Shown piece by piece: positions 52,642 through 63,145 of a stretch of DNA of 64,000 nt (within the stretch, counting starts at the first letter, position 1; every line of letters starts with the position of its first letter). A program made the translations under genes and the position numbers. Origin of the DNA: Tubiluchus corallicola (taxonomy: Eukaryota; Priapulida; Priapulimorpha; Priapulimorphida; Tubiluchidae); the NCBI GenBank assembly GCA_030141605.1, contig JAQGDQ010000025.1, forward strand, positions 1-64,000, given 5' to 3'. The notes under the pieces are model-generated. The model was not told the DNA's origin. It made no database searches and saw nothing but the letters and a program-made list of their open reading frames with translations.

Positions 52642-55015
52642 GTAGTAGATTTAAGTTGCTTTTGAAAATTTTTTTTTAATTAAAAATACATTTAAATGTT
52701 TCGAATCTAATACTTGTTTCCAAAGCAGACTGCTGTCAATTAAACAGCATGTAAGATATAAGATGTAATTTTTTTACCATAACTATTCAATTTTATCTTA
52801 CTAATCAAGTTTTCATCTTTTTACCTGCACTTTAATTTATTTGTACATTTTTGTGTATGTGTATATTGTACTAACCAAGTACCATGTATACTATACCTTT
52901 ACCTGTAATTTTACTCTCTATACATTGTCAATACATTTTACGATGTTTTTGGTGGATATATAAGTTTCCTGACTTCGTAGACAAAATGTCTGCTGTTTCA
53001 GAAACGTCCTGTGACAACTCGGGATCGAGAAAAGTCCAGTTTATAAACTGTGTTTGAATCACTACGACTTTAGTCAATATTGACTTTAGTCAATATATCG
53101 ACATATCGATGTATCGATTATATACAGTTGAACAACTAGAATTTCTTCTCGGAAGCGCTGGCCAGTTACGAAGTTACCACAAGAAAATTATGGCTTTGCA
53201 GCAAAATGAAATGACAGTCAGCTTATTCTGCTTGAGTAATCGGTTTTTCACGTATTTTGTACTATATAACGCATGTAATATTATAAAAATGTATTATTAC
53301 TGTCGCTATTTGTTCCTAGCACAGGGAATTGTGGTTTTTCGAAGTCTCCTTGCTGTTCACTCCGCAGGAAATTTAATCTTTTATAGTGTTTGCTAGAATC
53401 TAGGCAGCTTATTGAAACAAAAACTCAAGAGAACGAGGCGAGCAGATAAGGTTTCAAGAAAAAACACCTGACCACTTAGTAAATTAGTTCCTTGTTACCA
53501 TTTGTATTGTCTGTGCATAGGTTTTGTTAAGGAAAGCTCTTCTCCTTCGGACTGTCGACAAATTCAGTAAAAATTTGTTGCAAATTTCAGTTTCCAATGA
53601 ACTTGTATAAACGTGATAAGTGCAGCGAGCAAAGAATTTTCTCTCTTACACCTTAGTCAAGAAGGTACTTTTTGCGGCTTTCAGAAACAACGGTGAATGA
53701 AAGAAAGAAAGACCTGAAGCCATATAAGATATAATCTAAATTTTGAGATTTTGCACAGCTTAAATCACTTTTTTGCATAATTTTCCACTCAGTCTGATAT
53801 GGGAGCGACCAAAAAGATCACGTCTGAAGAAGGGTTTCCAAAATCAGTGCCCTCTAAAGTTTACAAAACGGTCATTTTGGGCAGTTTGCGCGCAATTTAC
53901 ATTAATACTGGGGAGGTCTGGATGCCTTCATATTTTAACGCGCCACTGATCAACTTATGACGCAACATTTCTGCATTGTGGGCGTACATACCTACATAAC
54001 AAAGGGTCAAACTAACTTCCTGAAAGTTAGATCAAATTCTTTCTGGCTCCCACAGCTTCACAGTAAAAATTGCACAGGTAAAAATCGCACAAATGGTAAA
54101 ATAGGAAAAATGGTACACTTGTAAAACTGAGTTTAGGATAAGGGTTACTGTAGGTGATAATTAATTTAGTTATTTTTAATTAAATGCGTGCGTGCGTGCG
54201 TGTGCGTGTGTCTTATAGCTTTTTAAAAAGGGATTGGTTTGCTTACAAGGTAGGGTACTTTATTTTTATTATTTTCAACATGTTCGTGCATTATTACTTA
54301 TAATTCTATTTAAGAAACAGAATATTTTGTGAATCTTTTGCTAGTCTGTAGAACTTATATAGGTATATTTTTGTATATTTGGTTGTTTTGTGTTTTTTCT
54401 GTCGAAACAATCTGGCGAATACGTTTAGACAGAACGCATTCTAGTTATATTATAGAAATTATGTGCATCAAAATAACATATGCCATTTTTTCTGTGCGTC
54501 TTTTTACATATATTTGACTCCCCGTCTACAAGATGCCACAGTCATGAAACTGATGTAATATCGCTAGCAGTACGCAAGACGGAGAGAGTACTACTACATG
54601 TCATATTAAGACACTTTAAACACTAAATATTTTCGTCGAATTCGGAATCATAAAAGCTTCTTGCGTGTTTATGAAAACATTACAAAACATGCATGACTGT
54701 TTAATGGCTGATAGATGTTTACATTTTATTCGTTCGCGTTTTTTTAGGTTTAATCGGTTACTACAACATAAACGCATCCAAAAAAGATTTAAAGCTCTAG
54801 AAAACCCCTTATTTAAGTAAAGCTAAAAACATTCGTCTTGGAATTTTATACCACTTATATGGTGTCTTATTGAGTACAGAACTTCAGTTAGCAGTAACGC
54901 TATATAAAACTTGTGAATTTAAACTTCCTCAATCACGGTTAGGCGCAGTTCGGCAGGTCGTTTAAAAAGTTCAGATAACATTGGGTAAAGTTTGAAAAAT
55001 AATCAGAGCATTCGT

Positions 55016-55404
55016 TAGGGGTGAGAATTCTGTACCAGAAAGCGAATTCGAATCGAACCGAATTTGTGACTTTGGAATTCGCATCGAACCAAACTTCAGT
55101 GTTTCGAATTCGAATGGAGATTGAAAGATTTTCGAGCAAGTTTTCGAATCACCAGTAAAACTTAGTCTTACAAAAATCATGCATATAACTCGATTTAGTT
55201 CTGCAATAAAACGACTATTAATTTGTTTAAAATTGTGCACTGAAATCTCGGCTAAATTATCCTAATTGCATGATGTTTTAATCGTTTTAATGATAAGTGC
55301 TGAATTATTCGAATCTATAGTTTTAGGTTCGAATCGAGTTCGAACTAAACAATCGAATTTGATTCGAACTTTCGAACTCGAACATTCGTTGCTCAGTCTT
55401 AGCA
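55016..55404. mobile_element. TTCGAA-rich element remnant
   Basis: TTCGAATT and GAATCGAAC motifs cluster at both ends, in opposite orientations (55040-55150 and 55310-55390), around a plain AT-rich centre. The left edge GGGGTGAGAATTC and the right edge reading (minus strand) GACTGAGCAACGAAT suggest degenerate inverted termini. It may be a non-autonomous DNA transposon. Confidence 0.35.
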
Positions 55405-56074
55405 TTCGTAACACACACTTTACAAACTAAGCAAAAGTATAAACTACTGTATCTTGACAATAAGATTAAAAATACGTCTTTGGTTAGTAAATGGCGCACA
55501 CTGGTAAGGTGAGTCAGCGACATTTTACCAGTTGGCGAGAACATTTTAAATTATTAATTAAAATTTTCTTTTCTAGTTACGTAAGCCTTACAAGCAGGTA
55601 AGCGTAATGCTAAGTAATATAACTTTCTGTGGAAAGTTTTTTTGGGTGGTATTTTAAGATAACATTTTCTCGTCTCTTTCAAGTAAGCTTTTACTTTTAA
55701 TCGATCTAGATGAGAGATGTCTACAATAACGACTGAACAATTCGCCATTTTGTTTTCTAACACGTGTTGGCATGGTGATTGAGCTGCTGAAACATTATCA
55801 GAGAGAAAATACTGACTAGTTATGGTGTACCGGCTGAAGTTAGGCAACAGCAAGCTTGATTAGTATCAGTCAGGAAAATCCTTATTCGGATCTTTTTGAA
55901 CGAAAAAACTTTTCTGAAACTTTCTGTATAAAAGAACATAATATCAACGGAGCACAACGAATAAGCCTATCTAGGATAAATTTCGATTTCAACGTAGGCG
56001 GCCTTAGACGATTTTGACTTTATTGCTATTGTTGTCTCGAACTTAAATCTTCTGGCTCAAATATTCTTGACGCT

Positions 56075-56160
56075 TGATCCGTAACTGCGAGGCCTGACGC
56101 TTGCTGACCGTTTTCACGTGTCCGTGAACGCTGGGCGTAGTAACTAAGCCCATGGCACAT
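56075..56160 (-). repeat. dispersed repeat fragment, related to 8009-8090
   Basis: See 8009-8090. Further weakly similar GCGTA/ACGCAT-rich stretches occur at about 56350-56420 and 56700-56800, so this may be a decayed cluster. Confidence 0.35.
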
Positions 56161-57098
56161 TCTTTATTTTTACATAACATGTCTGCATGCTTCCGCTGTA
56201 TAACATTTTGCAACAGAGAGAACAATGCGGAGCATAATTCCACTTGGTGAAAAAATATTATTGAGCGTAGGTCCTGAAGTGACTAAAACTCACCTGACCA
56301 AAAAACCAATCAGCGAAAATGGTCACCGAAAACTTAGAAAACTTTCTGTCAACGCGTTGCTGCGTAGTGTGTATTCGAACGATAGCGCTTACGTGCGAAT
56401 CACGTATCACGCTTTGTGCATGGAAAACTTACATGGATGGATTTCACACCAAAAACATCTCTCTGCAAGATACTGGAAGATACTTCATCTTGGAGAGTAG
56501 GTGAGGACTGAAGTGCTTGGCATCAGAAGGCTAGCAGTGTTGTCTTTCGACAAATGAACACATAATATGATGATGATATTACACTGTTTATTCGGCATAC
56601 AACATAAAGAAAAACATTGATCCTGTACACAGGACGGAGCGGCTCAAACGTAGCAGGGACCAAAAAACACAATAATAGCAAAAGCACAATGATAACACGG
56701 AAGAAATAACATTAGTAAGAATGCATGGATGATATGATACGCATGGAAACACTTTTACGTGTTTGAATACAAACTGCTGTTTACGCATTACGCACCACGC
56801 ATACAAAGTCGTACACTTACAGTTAGGTAATTTAGTTTATTGACATTATACATGTATTACAGATGCTTAATGCACAATTGAAGTTTTTGAATTTATTAGT
56901 CTGTTCTATTGAATATTTTATTTTCGTCTAATTACACGAAAATTTAAATAATTGTTTGTCAGGCACTTCATTTTTAATTCAAACTTTGGATTTTTTAAAC
57001 GTCATTATTAGATCTGTTTTAATCAGTCCTATTATAAATGTTACAAATAGGCATAACAGTCATATCAACGTTTGCACTACGAGAAGACTAGAACTGGT

Positions 57099-57198
57099 CA
57101 CTTGTCTGGCTTCAGTAATTTCATGCAACATATTTCTAATGAGTTCATCACTTGTCTGACTTCACGAATTTCATGCAACATATTTCTAATGAGTTCAT
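57099..57198. repeat. 50-bp direct tandem duplication
   Basis: Two units, 57099-57148 and 57149-57198, differ at only a few positions. Each ends ATTTCTAATGAGTTCAT. Confidence 0.9.
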
Positions 57199-57440
57199 CA
57201 CGTAATATCATAATATAAACCATCTAGGTCAATTCGTAGGAAGATAGAACAATACCTCACAGATTGTAGGTTCGTGTCTCAGTAACTCATAAGTTTAATT
57301 TCCCTCGCCACAATTCTATTTACTAAACAATTGTTAAATAAACTGGAATCTGTGCTTCCTGGAGAGAAAAGAGAATGCAGGAGAGGCCAGTTTTCATCGT
57401 CTTCTGTTTGCTTTTTTTCGTTTGCCTGTTAGCAGATTAT

Positions 57441-58466
57441 TCAAACTGTCTCAGTGTGACTTGTGTGAGTAACAAAGCTGCTCACATGGACCTGCCTTTC
57501 TCTGCGTCTTTTGTACAGACAGGTCGCAAATTCAGTGATTCTATCTTTGACAGTTGGAATCCTGTAGGCGTAGATAACTGGATTTAAAGTACTGTTCACA
57601 CCCAACAAAATGAACGTCCACGGCTGCGCGTAGAAAAGCTCTATTGTGAAACTTCGCCGTGTAACCATGTACAGAAGCTGGGGCAGCCAGAAAATAACGT
57701 AGGTCGCCATGATGATGATCACCGTCCTCAGCGCCCTCTTGTTCGTTCCCAGCGAACTTCGCTTCATCATGCGCACTTTAACATCGGCATTTCTACTGAC
57801 TACAATGTAGATGTGCACATACAACATCCAGGAGACGACCAGCGGCGTGCCAAACACGGTGGCCGATGAGAATTTATGACTTGGATGATAAGGTCCAATT
57901 AAACAAAGCCAATGTTTGAAGAAATCGTCCTCTTTTTCGTCTGGTATGTACCTCAGTAATGAAAGTTCGAACACGGGTGGTACCAACGACCAGAAAAAAC
58001 TGAACAGAAAAATTGCGGTTCCTACAGTGATCACCGTAACTTTCCTAAGTCCGTGTGATCGAGGCTTTACGATTCTTACGTAGCGATCTGTGGACAGCAA
58101 TAGAATACTCCATGCTGACGTGGCATAGCCTCCAACTAACAACGACTCACTTCCCCAACATACCTCGGCAGTTTTAGGCAGTATGCGGACGCCTAGCATG
58201 AAGAATTTCATGATGCCACAGATGCTGACGCCAGTGTCGGCGACAGCCAAGATGATGATTACCAGCAAAGAACTGCTGATCTCTTTCAATGTGCAAATGA
58301 CTGTGATGATGCCCGTGTTACAGATCACGCCCAAAATTCCAATGACGAACAGGATGGTGTATGTCTTCAACAGATGCAATGCAAGGTCGGGATCTTTAGC
58401 TGCTGCTTCGGCCAGGTCTAAAATGTAGGCGGCGGGATGCGTGGTTGAGGAATTCTCACCTGTCAT
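57441..58466 (-). CDS. class A (rhodopsin-family) G-protein-coupled receptor, orphan
   Basis: The intronless frame of 341 residues has seven membrane segments. Landmarks are N50 (1.50), LAVAD with D77 (2.50), C103 (3.25) with C188 as the extracellular disulfide, DRY at 127-129, W159 (4.50), P208 (5.50), FWLP at 259-262 and NPVIY at 295-299. N5 in NSS may be glycosylated. Cys316 before KRRRER could be palmitoylated. Position 3.32 is Leu, not the Asp of amine receptors, and 7.43 is Gly, not the opsin Lys, so neither class fits. The ligand is unknown. The protein acts in the plasma membrane and should couple to G proteins. It lies inside the large PDZ-gene intron on the opposite strand. The C-terminus TETV has Glu at -2, resembling a class III PDZ ligand, though this is weak. 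Confidence 0.92.
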   Translation of the reverse strand: MTGENSSTTHPAAYILDLAEAAAKDPDLALHLLKTYTILFVIGILGVICNTGIITVICTLKEISSSLLVIIILAVADTGVSICGIMKFFMLGVRILPKTAEVCWGSESLLVGGYATSAWSILLLSTDRYVRIVKPRSHGLRKVTVITVGTAIFLFSFFWSLVPPVFELSLLRYIPDEKEDDFFKHWLCLIGPYHPSHKFSSATVFGTPLVVSWMLYVHIYIVVSRNADVKVRMMKRSSLGTNKRALRTVIIIMATYVIFWLPQLLYMVTRRSFTIELFYAQPWTFILLGVNSTLNPVIYAYRIPTVKDRITEFATCLYKRRRERQVHVSSFVTHTSHTETV

Positions 58467-59401
58467 GATTTTCTATTAAAACTCCGTCTGCACCTTTTAC
58501 AACGTTAATGTCTTTTGAAGCTCTAAGTAATCACCTTGTGCTGCATGAAAAAGGGAAGCCAAAATTTGATGCCTTACTTATCAAATGGCAATTATTATCA
58601 TGCTTTGCCCAAGACTACTTCATCCTGCGCAAAGAGACTGCGCCAGTCTATCTAATGATCATGTCAATCGGATTGTATGCAGCGATAAGCAGAAATAAGC
58701 AGTTATAAGTATTTATTGCAGAACATGCTTCCTTGCACTTATTATTTTTATACTCAGCAGTCTAACAGATACTTGTTATTTGTGCATTTGCGCGTCCATT
58801 CGCGTGCTTGTTCATTCGTCCGTTTGTTCGTTTGTTTATTCGTTTTTCCTTTTGTTTTCCCTTGCCCACCCATCAATTCATTTGTTTAGTAGCTATGATG
58901 ATAAAATATATTTAGTAGATAGGGACTTTGTCAGTTCTTTGGTCAGTCAGTCAGTTATTTAACAAGTTAGCAAATAGTCAGCTAGTTCGTTATTAAATCA
59001 GGGCAGTCAGAATTAGATAGAAATTCTGGTAATCGCTGCATAGTTAGCTGTCTGGTTGTTTGGATAAGTTACAGATAGGTTGCTGATTGTTTACTTAGTT
59101 GATGGAGTTGTAACATGCGCCTTCTACTGACTGGATACCGTGTTTTATTTCAGGCACGGATTCTACTATTTTTTACGCTAAGCCTGACTTGACAGACAGA
59201 AATGAACAACAAATACATATCTTCTCCTTTTTTACGCTTGTTTAAAATCACCAAAGCGTTTGCAGTTGCCGATGAGATGTATAGACATTTCTTTGTGACA
59301 ATTTGTTCAGAAACAGCAAATGCACTGGACACTGGTATAGTGTTTCGATTAATTTAGGCTAGGCTACTGCGCGTTCAGATATCCCGCCAAGTAGCTCGCA
59401 A
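58467..59401. other. GPCR upstream region, within the PDZ intron
   Basis: No other gene is supported. Degenerate (TTCG)n-like and GTCA-rich tracts lie at about 58795-58860 and 58930-58960. Confidence 0.4.
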
Positions 59402-60034
59402 GCGTGTTCATACTAGAGAGCAAAAGTTGCTGAGATTTACTCTCCTACCTGGCGTTCATTTCTCTATTCGCTAAGAGAAACGTCAAGAGTAACTCGCTGA
59501 GGCAAACACTTCTCTATTCGCTAAGAGAAATGTCGAGAGTAACTCGCTGAGGCGTTCATTCCTCTATTCGCTAAGAGAAATGTCAAGAGTAACTCGCTGA
59601 GGCGTTCATTTCTCTATTCGCTAAGAGAAATGTCGAGAGTAACTCGCTGAGGCGTTCATTCCTCTATTCGCTAAGAGAAATATCAAGAGTAACTCACTGA
59701 GGCGTTCATTTCTCTATTCGCTAAGAGAAATGTCGAGAGTAACTCGCTGAGGCGTTCACTTCTCTATTCGCTAAGAGATATGTCAAGAGTAACTTGCTGA
59801 AGCGTTCACACTAGACAGCAAATGTCAAGAGTAACTCGATGAAGCGTTCACACTAGACAGCAAGTGTCAAGAGTAACTCGATGAAGCGTTCACACTAGAC
59901 AGTAAGTCAATTCGCAGCAACTGTCGGAGAGTTTGCAATTTCTTGCCCGCAGTAACTCGCGAACTAGTTCATATTTGAAAGTTTGCTGTCAGAGAGAAAA
60001 CTCGCAACAGAAAACTCGCTAGTCTGAACACGCC
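59402..60034. mobile_element. TIR element carrying an internal tandem array
   Basis: The left end GCGTGTTCATACTAGAGAG and the reverse complement of the right end, GCGTGTTCAGACTAGCGAG, are matching inverted termini. Between them lie about seven 50-bp units followed by shorter units of about 42 bp. The shorter units start GCGTTCACACTAGACAGCAA, close to the element's own left terminus. A truncated relative lies at 18071-18188. There is no transposase frame. Confidence 0.65.
59452..59905. repeat. 50-bp and 42-bp tandem repeat array
   Basis: The 50-bp unit contains CTCTATTCGCTAAGAGAAAT and AGAGTAACTCGCTGAGG. Alternate units tend to share variants (CATTTCTC versus CATTCCTC; GTCGAGAG versus GTCAAGAG), implying some growth as 100-bp doublets. 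Confidence 0.9.
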
Positions 60035-60791
60035 CTTAGGTTGATGATTCGCGCAAAACTCGTTGGCTAATATAAACTTAAATTTAGAAAGTCCAACACT
60101 ATTCATTGTATATTAGTGAGTCTATTATTAGGTGTTACAATCCGCCAGTGGCTAGCAATCTTTGTACAGAAACTGAGCATAGCAAAATTTCACGAAAATT
60201 AGCCATTTAAGGCGCATGTCGTGATGGCAATAAAAAAATCCTTGCTAATTTAAGTGTGTCGTTGTGTGCACTAAGTGAAAGAGCAGAGTGACTGTGCGTA
60301 TCTGATGATGAAGTTGACTCATGTGGTGCTATCCTGCTGTTGCAAAAGCTGTAATGGTTAATTTAAACATAGTTTATTTGGTTCTGATTAGACAGTTTTT
60401 AAAACCGATACGTGAATCCTCACCATACAAGTAAATGTACAGTCAGAAGTGGAAAAAATAAAGTAATATCAATACAAACAAACGCTAATAGATATACATA
60501 CGTGCAAATACATATAAACAAACACATGTACATACAAAATTAGCAGATATGACAAAATGAATAATAAAACAACCGAATAATAACAATGGCTGTCTTAAAA
60601 TTTACCGCTAAATAAATAAAAGAGATCTTATGGTCTGATCACATTAGTACTTCTGATGTAATTTTGAATGTTGCAGTTGAAGCTGATGTTGCCGTTGGGG
60701 CGCTCATGTCGAATTTGCAGCATTTTCATGACAAATATTTTATAATTGATATTACGATATTTCTGTACTAATTATTTATTGTAATTTTATG
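60035..60791. other. intron sequence
   Basis: No gene or clear repeat seen. Confidence 0.4.
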
Positions 60792-61059
60792 AGGTCGACC
60801 AAATAATGCGCAAGCATTTGCATACGCTCCTTGCAAAACATTGTAGAGACGTTTTAGTAGTTGTAATAACTATAGTTGGTCGGCTTTTTGGGCGAACTTG
60901 GTTGACCTGCGATTTTTGCTTAATAGGTAGGCATTTTTATTGTTTTTTTTCGGTTTGTCTGGTCGACTTCCTTAGCTTGCCTAAGGCGAACCTAACGAAG
61001 GATTTGTTCGCGTCGCTCGAATAGATTCGAATTTCGAATCCACGTTATTCAGTCGACCT
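60792..61059. mobile_element. possible MITE with GGTCGAC termini
   Basis: The left end AGGTCGACCAAATAATG and the reverse complement of the right end, AGGTCGACTGAATAACG, match at 14 of 17 positions. The 268-bp interior contains a 72-codon open frame without a domain. Confidence 0.45.
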
Positions 61060-62344
61060 AGAGCACTAACGATGTCTTACCGAGATTGAAGTTATTGTAG
61101 AGTGTTGTTTTTAAACAAAGCGTAATACCTACGGCAACTGTAACGGTAAATGAAGGGAAATACGGTTTCGTTTTTGTTACCCATCTTTAGCTGTCGTTTA
61201 CTTTTGTATTTGAATGTTTTTATTAATAATTGTTCGCAGAAAACTTGACGTTTCTATCGCCAGGGGGCATGGTGTTTTATTTGACGTCAAACACAGACGA
61301 ATTGAAACATAATTATTGCAAGAGTTTTCAGTTTCTGTTTTCTCTATAAACACGTTGAAATTAAGCCACTTTTCATTCGCATTTTACCATCTGCTTTCAC
61401 GTAAGAACTGGAAGTTTACGACGCTTGCAAGGCTTCATATATAGGCCTATGTGCATGCACACTGTTCTGACTTCAAAATGACCAGTTACATAAAAAATAT
61501 GAGAAGTTCTCCATAAGGTATTTGCCCCACACAGATAAAATTATAATCTGAGTAAGTTTCTTTGTTCATCTTAAAGGCTGTTAGAAAACTGATAACTATA
61601 CAGTTTGTACACCGTTTGTCTTGCAGATCATTCCAAAAATCACGTGACTTTTAATATTATTTGTAAGTCTAGGTTGCTTAGTGTTGCTTAATATCGGTTG
61701 TTACTGAAACACAAAGGACGCCTTTGCCAAAATTAATTTAAACTCCAGGGGTAAAAATAATATTAATCTTTTTGTTGTAAAGTTTTTGGATCCGATACGT
61801 AGAAAGAAAATCATGTTCAGATCTAAGTATTCTTTATTGTAAACAGGACGAAGTCGTACTGTAAAAAAAACTAAACATGTCTTTCTCTAGAAATTGACAT
61901 AGATAGATGCCTGAACTGTATTGAAGCCCATATGAATAAAGCAGAATTTTATTTCTCGACGCTTTTAAACAGACATCTTTTAAGAGAACTAAGTCTTAAA
62001 CAGGTTCAATGTTATACCCGCAGTTCGTGTCTGCCGTCTTAATTAGTTGGAAAGAAAATTAAAGGGAGTTTCGGGATGACTGCTAGAAAATTTATTTTCA
62101 CTCGTATTGTTTTCAAATCATTCGTGAAGGCAAATTCAGAATGATTCGACAATGTGAGCCCTATTTTCAGTTTACATGTCTGATATTTGCCGCTAAGCGC
62201 TGATATTTTATCTGTAACCTACGTACTTGATGCCAATACTTTGCATCGTATTACACTTATGTTCGCTTATTCGTAAACACACATTAGTTAAAATGGAAGG
62301 CAGTATTATTTAGTTATTCTAAAAAGAGGTTACCTTTTTTATGC
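61060..62344. other. intron sequence
   Basis: No gene seen. Confidence 0.4.
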
Positions 62345-62470
62345 TGATATCTGAATGAAATGAACGCGCGAAAGCAGTACTAGCTAGAGAATCTGAAAGG
62401 CTTTTCACCTCCACCGGGATTCGAACTCAGGCTTTCTGCTATCGAGGCAACTATGTCCACGCAGCGAAGT
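62345..62470 (-). mobile_element. tRNA-derived SINE (same family as 21391-21490)
   Basis: On the minus strand GAGTTCGAATCCCGGTGGAG is a near-consensus B box region. GGACATAGTTG about 40 bp upstream is an A-box-like sequence. The tail after the B box aligns with 21410-21480. Two copies with the same tRNA-to-tail junction indicate a SINE rather than a lone tRNA pseudogene. Confidence 0.55.
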
Positions 62471-63145
62471 CAGTTGAGAAAGAGCCGCTGCTTTTACTCA
62501 GTTTCTTTTCCGGACGATTAATCAAGATCATTAAAAGGTTTTGTCTTTGGTAATTTAAAGAGGCTACTCACCAGCAACTACCAATTATTTGTACTCTCGC
62601 TGTTAATTTAAATTTGCCGTTTATAACTCCGGGTGTCTATTTCAACTTCATTTCTAAGCGCTTGCCGGTGAAATTAAACACCTTTTCATCTAGACAATGA
62701 GCATCGCCTTGCAGCTAAACCTTTCACCTCCCTTCCCTTTCACCTAAGTTTTTAAATGCGCAAATTACTCGAAAGTGACGTTCAATATCCTTTGAACGTT
62801 CAATATCCGCGTTTTGGATCTGATTCGTTCAGACGCAGACAGAGGCATTTAATCAAAACTACAACCATGTCTTAAACCACAACAGCAGAGTAAATTTGAT
62901 GATTTCTATCTAATGGTTACTGTTACTGTTCATGTTTTAATCCATATAAGTCTATTAATATTTGCCCAGTTTTCCTGTAGGTCCTATACCTACATAGATA
63001 TTTTATTTATCTGGGCACCTTGACACATATTTCCATTATTTGATTGCAAATAAAGGAGCACCGAGAGTCTAATTATCTAGACTTACTACACATGTGACAA
63101 AGAACAATTTTTTCAAGGCTTTCATTTTTTCTTTTCACATTCTAG
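62471..63145. other. 3' part of PDZ intron
   Basis: No gene seen. It ends with the pyrimidine-rich acceptor TTTTTTCTTTTCACATTCTAG just before 63146. Confidence 0.5.

Larger units (their letters stand above)
52642..63145 (+). other. phase-1 intron of the PDZ gene, about 10.5 kb
   Basis: The intron starts GTAGTA and ends TTTTCACATTCTAG. Splicing rebuilds a Gly codon (G plus GC) and gives the normal PDZ sequence RKGDCILAVNG. The intron contains the opposite-strand GPCR at 57441-58466, the elements at 55016, 59402 and 60792, and the SINE-like piece at 62345. I saw no further exon, but a small one could be missed. Confidence 0.75.

Noticed and set aside
57375-57587. Small plus-strand frame with a signal-peptide-like start
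   Set aside because: It overlaps the 3' end of the well-supported GPCR on the other strand and has no mature domain.
59452-59905. CRISPR-like array
   Set aside because: The repeats are contiguous 50-bp units without unique spacers, in a eukaryotic genome and inside a TIR element.
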